NCBI RefSeq assembly: GCF_022201045.2
Contig: NC_068564.1
Coordinates: 1,860,001-1,924,000, forward strand
DNA: 64,000 nt
Source of the DNA: Citrus sinensis
Lineage: Eukaryota; Streptophyta; Magnoliopsida; Sapindales; Rutaceae
Direction: 5' to 3'
Under the pieces are notes generated by a model, which was not told the origin of the DNA, ran no database searches, and worked only from the letters and a program-made list of their open reading frames with translations. The position numbers were made by a program, and so were the translations under genes. Shown here piece by piece: positions 57,475-64,000 of the stretch (position 1 is its first letter; every line of letters starts with the position of its first letter).

Positions 57475-57935
57475 TCTGAACAAGGACGTGGGAGAAGAAT
57501 TTTAACTTGTGTCAATGAAACGCTCTGTTTTCGGCAGTGATCATCTGACGGGACAGTTACGAACTATTCTAAAAGGCTAACGACAAGAACCCGGGGGGAG
57601 TGCAATCCAGAAACGCTTCGTAAAGCGACGCTTAGTACACGTGTAAACAAGGCAGCAAGCATTCACGTAACTAACTATAACAGCTCCGTAATATGAGAAG
57701 TCCCGCAACTGGTTTCGCGGATTCGAAATTCCAGTACCCTGGGCTTTTGTCCTAACTCCTAACAGACGACACCCGGTTGATCCCCCGGATTAACACGTGC
57801 ACGTGTAGGTGGGTAGCGTACGCGTGTCGGTTTCCAACTTTATGCCTTACTACAGAATTTCAAACCAGAAAGTTGGCAACGCTGGCCTTAACCCTCGCCA
57901 TTAAAAGATTCGGCTCCGACATACCGAACGAAAAA
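57475..57935. promoter_or_regulatory. GC-richer island with G-boxes, possible distal regulatory element
   Basis: About 460 bp of balanced composition within AT-rich DNA, with no long open frame on either strand. It carries clustered ACGTG cores: GTACACGTGTAA at ~57636 and ACACGTGCACGTGTAGG at ~57794-57810, plus CGTACGCGTG at ~57818. Such clusters bind bZIP and bHLH factors. The nearest gene is SCL8, 1.2 kb away and transcribed away from the island. A noncoding RNA exon or decayed gene are alternatives. Confidence 0.35.
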
Positions 57936-60900
57936 TAAATGAAGGGGTTGTAACATAAGTTTCTGCTTAGAAAAGTAAATATATTTTGTTGCCTCAAGTT
58001 ATAAAGTTAAATTCCTCGAGAGTAATTTCATTTTCACAGGACAACTTTGCCATTTGAAGGTAGAATCGTCATGTACAAATACGTAGCTTGGATTTGTAGC
58101 TACTAGTTTCATTTAATGGATTTTGTGGCCAACAATTTCTTCTATAATACATTATCCTAATTTGTGGCCCTTAAATTTGTCTGAGTCCTTCTACTTAGTC
58201 GATGGTTTCACAAATCAGATTGATTATTACTTTGTATATTAACTCTAGGAGAATTTAAGATCAATATGCATGTGCCAAATGAAAGAAGGGGTGACAAGTT
58301 TTCATTACGTGAGAAAAATGCAAAGAGGAGAATGAAGATTATTGTATAAATGCCTGCCGTACATGAGAAAAATGTGTTGAGTTTTTATATCCTTCTCATT
58401 TGTGTCATGCATGAATATATTATTTGATCTTTTTAAAAAAAAAAGAGTTGTTGACTGAATTATAATATTTTTGGGCAAATGTATCGAGTCATGCAGTCAT
58501 GTAATTAAAGACCTTGACCTAGCTCACTCAAATTTTTTTAAAAAAATTCTCAATTAAAATATCTTTAACTGCTACCATTAAAGATAATTAATTAACTTCT
58601 TTCAAAGCTCCACATGAAATATAAAAAAAAAAGGTTGTTATTCTTATTTTTAAAATAGGTAAATAAAAATTGTTGTTCTTATTGTTAAAATAAGTCAATT
58701 CATAATAACCGGGAAAAATATAAGTGATTCTTGAAAAAGTTAACTTTAAATTATGAATGAAAAGATGACAACCTTAGAAAAAAAAATCAAATTTGATATC
58801 GACCATCTTAATTTAAGTGTTAGGCCGATTTCTTTCTTTCTTTCTTTCTTTCTTTTTTTCTTTTTTTTTGAAAGGCCGTAAGTATAATATTTCATGAGTA
58901 TCGTATCTCATAACTTAGGTAGCATCAAAGATGACCAAATTTTATTAATTTTTTGATTACTTGACAATACTACAAAATGTAGTATTCTTAAGATACAATA
59001 AGTAGACCCTACTCGACAAATAACTAAAATATATACTACTTTCAATAACATTGCCAAATTTTACTTTTGATCATTTTTCTTTATGTTTTAATCTACACGT
59101 AAAAGACATTTCTTAAGAAGATCGATGTGATATATTACTCGTATTACATTTAACAAAAAATTGCTAATTTTACAAGTATTTAATAAATTTCTTGAAGCAT
59201 CCTAGTGTTGCCCATATTTACATTTTTAATCATCCCTTACCGCAACCAACGTACGGCTGGAATCTTTTATGAAGTTGAAACAATTACTAATAATTTACTT
59301 GCACAATACACGGGATTAATTACATGCATGCAGCGTATTCAAGGCTCAATATAAAGGGCATTTAATTTATTGATTCATTGCTAGCCTTCAAATTTAAAGC
59401 TTAGTGTTTGCCGCATTAATTTTTTTTTTTTTTTTGGGTTTTAAGATTAAATAGTAACGGGTTGGTTTGCTCTTGAAACAATGCGTATTATTTAATAGAT
59501 TCTGACATTAATTTATTAAAAATGATGGTGAGATTTAATGGTTCGAAATTAATCAAATATCTCAAAATTCAGCCGAATTTAATTGACGGCAGGTTTCTAC
59601 AATTTATAAGAGTTAATAATTTTAATATTTGTTAAAAAATTTACATTAATCTTGCATGCGCACACGCGCACGCGCACGCGCACATTAATATCCAATAAGT
59701 TAGTTATTTTTTTCATTAAATGATGATTTCTACTTTGAGTATCACTTCTTCAAGCTATGGTTATTCTCTTCACTAGGGTTTTATCCTTTTTGGTTCTTGC
59801 TTCCATTGAAATTAATTATTTTTCTTAATCAATTGATAATAATTTGAGAATGACTTTTAGGCTTTCCCTTTCCTCTCAAATGGCTTAAAAACTAAGCCAT
59901 TTCTAACAACTTTACAACATATTTCTTTTAAACAAATGCCAATTTCCTCATTGGAGAGAGCATCTTAATTTCAATAAAATAACACCCCATTTGACAATAA
60001 TTTTATCATTATTTTCCATTTTCGCGTCACAAACACTCCCGTTGAGTCTTACAGCTGAAGCAATTTTTGACCCCCCGATACGAAAAATCTGTAAGCATAT
60101 ACCACTTAAAAGATTGGAGTATCTCCACTCGCATTTGAAAATTTAAAAGGTGGGTCAACTTTGCTTTTAGTAAAATGTATAAAATCAAAAGTGATTTGGG
60201 AAAGATATTTTCTTGGCCCCCCAACAAAATCTCTCATAAATGCACCAATTGTGAAATTCTTGAAACAAAAGTATTCACTGTCTAGCATTTCAGTTGTTGT
60301 TGGTTGCGTGTAGGCAAATATCATTTGAGAAAATTGGTTAGCAACTAAACCATCCAATCTACTTTTACCTCATTCTTTCTCCCTTTCTAATTGAATCTAT
60401 GCCTCTCATCTACCTTCACGTGTCAAGCACATATCATTTGCCATTTGTATTTTGCCTAACTATTTTATTTTCTAAATATGCGCTCTCCCGATCTAACTTC
60501 AAAAAGATTTACACGGAGTTCTCATTCGGTGCACAATTTCATACGTTTTGATATGCATATTTTGAACTAGTTAATTACCCTTATTCAGTATTTAGTTTCA
60601 ATAAGATGTCATACGCAAATTAAGTTATACGTCGTTAGTTAATTTTAAAATATGTGAATGTTTGTGTTTGAAAAGTTCATCAAAAATCACCTTTGAAACA
60701 AGTAACTATCGTCTCTCTTTGGGTTATTAAAAAAAATTATCTTTTTTCTCGAACAAATATATAGTGAGTATAATAGATACTGATGAATAACAATTTTTAA
60801 ATAAAAAGAAATATTGCGATAAATGACAGTTAGAAAAACGAAACTATATATTATTTATATACATTGGTGGCTAAATCCAAAGGTACCAAACTATTTTGCA

Positions 60901-61010
60901 TTATCTAGTATGTTGATTCTTCTCATGATATGCACCCACCACTCCACCTAATTAAAAGCTAATTATAAATATACAAGGGCAAATTGGTCATTTAATTATT
61001 CCACATTACT
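57936..61010. other. AT-rich intergenic sequence with simple repeats
   Basis: No gene was recognised. It has a TTTC repeat at ~58829-58856, a CGCACA repeat at ~59657-59683 and a short perfect palindrome AATGGCTTAAAAACTAAGCCATT-type at ~59879-59901. Confidence 0.4.
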
Positions 61011-61014
61011 TCAA

Positions 61015-61345
61015 TTGGAAAAGGCAAAAAAGAGTTGGCGGAGACTGCCTAACAGAAAAACGAATCAGTCCTAACTCGCGGCAACTAGGGGCATTACTGG
61101 AATTTAACTCCACGTGGGCCCTGTTAAGTTCCGGGGGTTTTGAGTTAAACCGGGGGTAGCCGGTTTCTATTTTGGAATTTAGCTTACGCCAGGTGAGAGT
61201 GAAACTTTTTTAAAACGGAAGACGTTACGCGCTTTGGTGACGCGTGTACGCGCACACGCGATCCGTGCCACACGAAACCCACACACCACGCAATGACACA
61301 AAAAAGCTGGCGGTAGAGTCAGAGCGGCTGACAGGTAATTGTGGA
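61015..61345 (+). other. Second GC-richer island, possible promoter and leader exon
   Basis: Contains CCACGTGGGCCC at ~61112-61123 (G-box plus site II/TCP-type motif), several CCGG blocks and GTGACGCGTGTACGCG near 61237. It ends with GCTGACAG followed by GTAATT, a donor-like site at ~61336. It could be the promoter and first untranslated exon of a plus-strand gene beyond the window, but no coding exon was found in the remaining 2.6 kb. Confidence 0.25.
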
Positions 61346-62374
61346 TTACATGTTCTTAAGCAATTGATTAGCGATTTAATTATTTGTTTAAGTACTTTAA
61401 AATTTATTAAATCCTCTTTGGCGGGACCACTTAATATTCATATTAACAAGAAATTGACTATCGCTCGGTGTCCTTTTGGTTTTTTGCGAATAATGAAATA
61501 AAGACCCCTTAAAACTAATTTTTCATCAATTTTAACGATTTAATTAAATTGCGCTTTGGATTTATGTAGTTAGATGACCATCTTGAATTGTTCTATTAAA
61601 GCATTATTATATTGTTAATTTCAAAAAAAAAAAAAGTGTTATATTGTTGTTTATTGTTCTACTAAACAACCATCCAATCAAATATCCGTTCTAAAATCCA
61701 AATGAAAGTTCGACTACCAAATTACATTAAAATATTTCGGAGAATTTGCGCGATTTTACATATTTCAATGGAGAAAAAAAATATTTATTTAGCTATTGTT
61801 TGGTTAATACATAACTAAAAAATTGTTTAATATGTTCATTTGTGTTCAATAATGTGGGCGACGTTATTCACTAGATCATTTCATAATCAAACCAAGTGTC
61901 GTATAAAATACTTATTCTTAATTTTGTGAATTGATTGGTTTCTTTTATGTCATATTTAGAATTGATGTGTTGTTCCTTTTAAATTACAGCTGCTAAAAAA
62001 AAATAATTATAAAATAAAAGTTAATAATATAAAGTAAATATAAACTTTAAATAATAATTTTGATAAAATTATTAAAGATATAATAGATTTGTTATCATAT
62101 AAGTGAAAAATAATATCAATACAACTTACAAGTTACAGCAACTTGTGTTTACCAAACACTTTAATATTGTAACTTAAAAGTTATAATTGTTCAACCTCAA
62201 TCCCAAAAACACCATTAAATTGGTTATAAAAAAAAAAGAATCGAAATGGAAAAAAAAAAGCTGATCCCAATTTAATTGGTTCGATTCAATTCAATATAGT
62301 TGTATCGAGTCATGATAAGCTAAAAAATCACTAAATCAAACCCAAACATTGCCCAGTACATCCAAACATTTGAT

Positions 62375-62417
<43 letters not shown>

Positions 62418-64000
62418 ATGCAGATATAATAAACAATCTCGTATATGATTTTCAATGCAATAAACCACTTTACAATAAACTGAGAAGATTCCAAAGCTGG
62501 CAAAGAGTTGGGTTGATGGGAAACTTGAGGACCACTAGCTAAAGATTGATAAAAATCTTATAGAGCATGGATTTTTTTTTTTTCTTTTGTGGATAATTTC
62601 ATTATGGTCGCATGATGTATGATGCGCATGCAAAAGCAAATTTCAATTAATAGGGGGATTTATCTTTAGGACCCTCACTTTTTGATTAGATGGTCCCAAT
62701 TGAGCCCCCACTTTGGCAATTTGATTAGGTGAGCATCGACTTTGGTTTTTCTTTGGGTTCGAAATTAGTTACAAATTATTGGGGTGACCAACTTGATTGC
62801 ATTTGTTAATTCGTTCTTGGGAAAAGGAGCTAAATTTAGGTAAGAAAATGAAGTTGTAAATAAGAAATATGAACAACTTCACATTTTTGTAAGCACAATT
62901 CGTTTCTAATGACTGATTAAAGGGATTGGAACTATGTCATGATAATTTGACACCCTTAATTGTTTTTTTTTTTCCCATAGCATGTGATTTAAAGAACCAA
63001 TTTGCCTAACAAGTACAAATGTCATGAATAAACTCACTCACATATCTTATATCGATAACAGTTCATGTCAAATGAGCGGTTGTTGAATCGAATTTATCTT
63101 GTGAAATATATGTTAGAAACAATATATTAACGACAATTTTAACAGGTCTTATTAAGTAAAACATTAATTCAGTTTTAGAGTTTATGCGGATTTCAAGAGA
63201 TCAATTTTAAGATTATGTAGATCTCAATAGAGATACCATGATAAAGATTTTGAGATAGTCTAACTTGAAAAATATAAAATAATTAACAGCAAGTAAGCAT
63301 GCATAATTTAAATGTGACACCTTACCTTGCATGTTAGGGAAACTATCAAAGTCTAAAGTTTAAATAGTTTAGACAAACCAAACATTTTAATTACATAGAA
63401 TGTTAAGGCATGGCCTAGGTTTATAACTTCAATTATTTTTAATAAAACAAGGCACAGCCAAGCTAGCTTGATTATTGATTTGTTTTCCCTCGTTTCAATT
63501 GAAACTAAAGGATAACTTGCTACGTACTCAATGCAACATTTATTCCACGAAATTAATGCACCATTTATTTCAATACAGCCTTTTTTAAAAAAAAAAAAAA
63601 AAAATTTCCCCCTAATGTAGATCGTTTGTCTATTTCCATATCAACTCGACCTAAAAAATTTGTAAAAACTGTAAGCTTATTAATTAGGACCACAATAAAT
63701 AAACAAATGCATTAGTTCTTGGTGTTGTCAGAAAATTTTGGAGGCCTTGTTGTTATTTCTGCTTGTTTGTAAGCTTACATAAATAAAATAATAAAAGCTT
63801 GGATGAATTCAATTGAAACGTAATCCATGGCGCCATAATGCTGTCAATTTTTGTCTGCAGTGAAATCTCAATAATATTGACACAAATAAACTGAGCACAT
63901 TGAAATCTTCTTGAATGTATTTCGATTAATTTGTAAATAGATAATTAGATTTGCAAATAATTATCAACATTCTTGGTCCGACTGAAGTTCCTGATTCTTT
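61346..64000. other. AT-rich intergenic sequence to window end
   Basis: No gene was recognised. It holds a MITE copy (~61985-62200), an AT dinucleotide repeat (~62378-62410) and A/T homopolymers near 62570 and 63585. Confidence 0.4.
61985..62200. mobile_element. Second copy of the MITE family seen at 41294
   Basis: Shares with the 41294 copy the segments TTTAAATAATAATTTTGATA-like, AAAATTA.TAAA.ATATAATA and TACCAAACACTTTAATATTG, then CTTAAAAGTTATAA at the right end. The left end TTACAGCTGCTAAAAA is closely related to that of the other copy. Confidence 0.55.

Noticed and set aside
59870-60370. Possible MITE with AACTAAGCCAT/AACTAAACCAT ends
   Set aside because: The two ends do not form convincing inverted repeats beyond a local palindrome at 59879-59901.

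Overview
This is plant nuclear DNA, from a core eudicot by the look of its genes. The genes have many GT-AG introns and sit in AT-rich intergenic DNA full of short inverted-repeat transposons, SINE-like pieces and microsatellites. I give the species as unknown. All protein identities come from reading the sequence; no database search was run. Exon coordinates were derived by hand from splice signals, reading frame and protein continuity. Every multi-exon model below sums to a whole number of codons.

Layout from left to right. 1-2500: repeats, including a 1.2-kb foldback element. 2531-3901 (+): a small RRM protein of the RBM18 type. 4913-7358 and 7783-10504 (+): two tandem genes for plastid-targeted DUF819 membrane proteins with matching exon structure. 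12577-16360 and 24831-27766 (+): two ferric-chelate reductase (FRO) genes. Between them lie a decayed copy of a FRO 3' end, an array of ~325-bp tandem repeats, a 3.6-kb Mutator-like element with a perfect 9-bp target duplication inside that array, and a 652-bp foldback MITE. 28190-31757 (-): a large acidic, Arg/Ser-rich nuclear-type protein with leader introns reaching to ~33.2 kb. 37745-39509 (-): ubiquitin-RUB1 (NEDD8-like) fusion. 41881-46258 (-): organellar prolyl-tRNA synthetase (OVA6 type). 47238-48352 (-): a PATRONUS/securin-like mitotic protein. 50851-51826: a deleted hAT transposon with a perfect 8-bp target duplication. 54321-56300 (-): GRAS protein SCL8. 56.3-64 kb: no gene recognised, but two GC-richer islands stand out.

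The order SCL8 - prolyl-tRNA synthetase - acidic/RS protein - DUF819 - RRM protein matches, from memory, Arabidopsis At5g52510-At5g52545. The FRO-FRO-DUF819 neighbourhood matches At5g23980-At5g24000. The window thus seems to hold an ancestral block that Arabidopsis keeps as two fractionated paralogous segments. RUB1 and the PATRONUS-like gene are extra relative to that order.

The most unusual structure is around RUB1. The promoter, first leader exon and first leader intron of the acidic/RS gene (about 32.36-35.87 kb) are present again at about 39.66-41.65 kb, directly upstream of RUB1 and in the same orientation, with the TATA box and both splice sites kept. RUB1 may therefore be transcribed from a duplicated, captured promoter and leader intron. 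I found no CRISPR array, operon or other prokaryotic system, and no evidence for a wholly new pathway.
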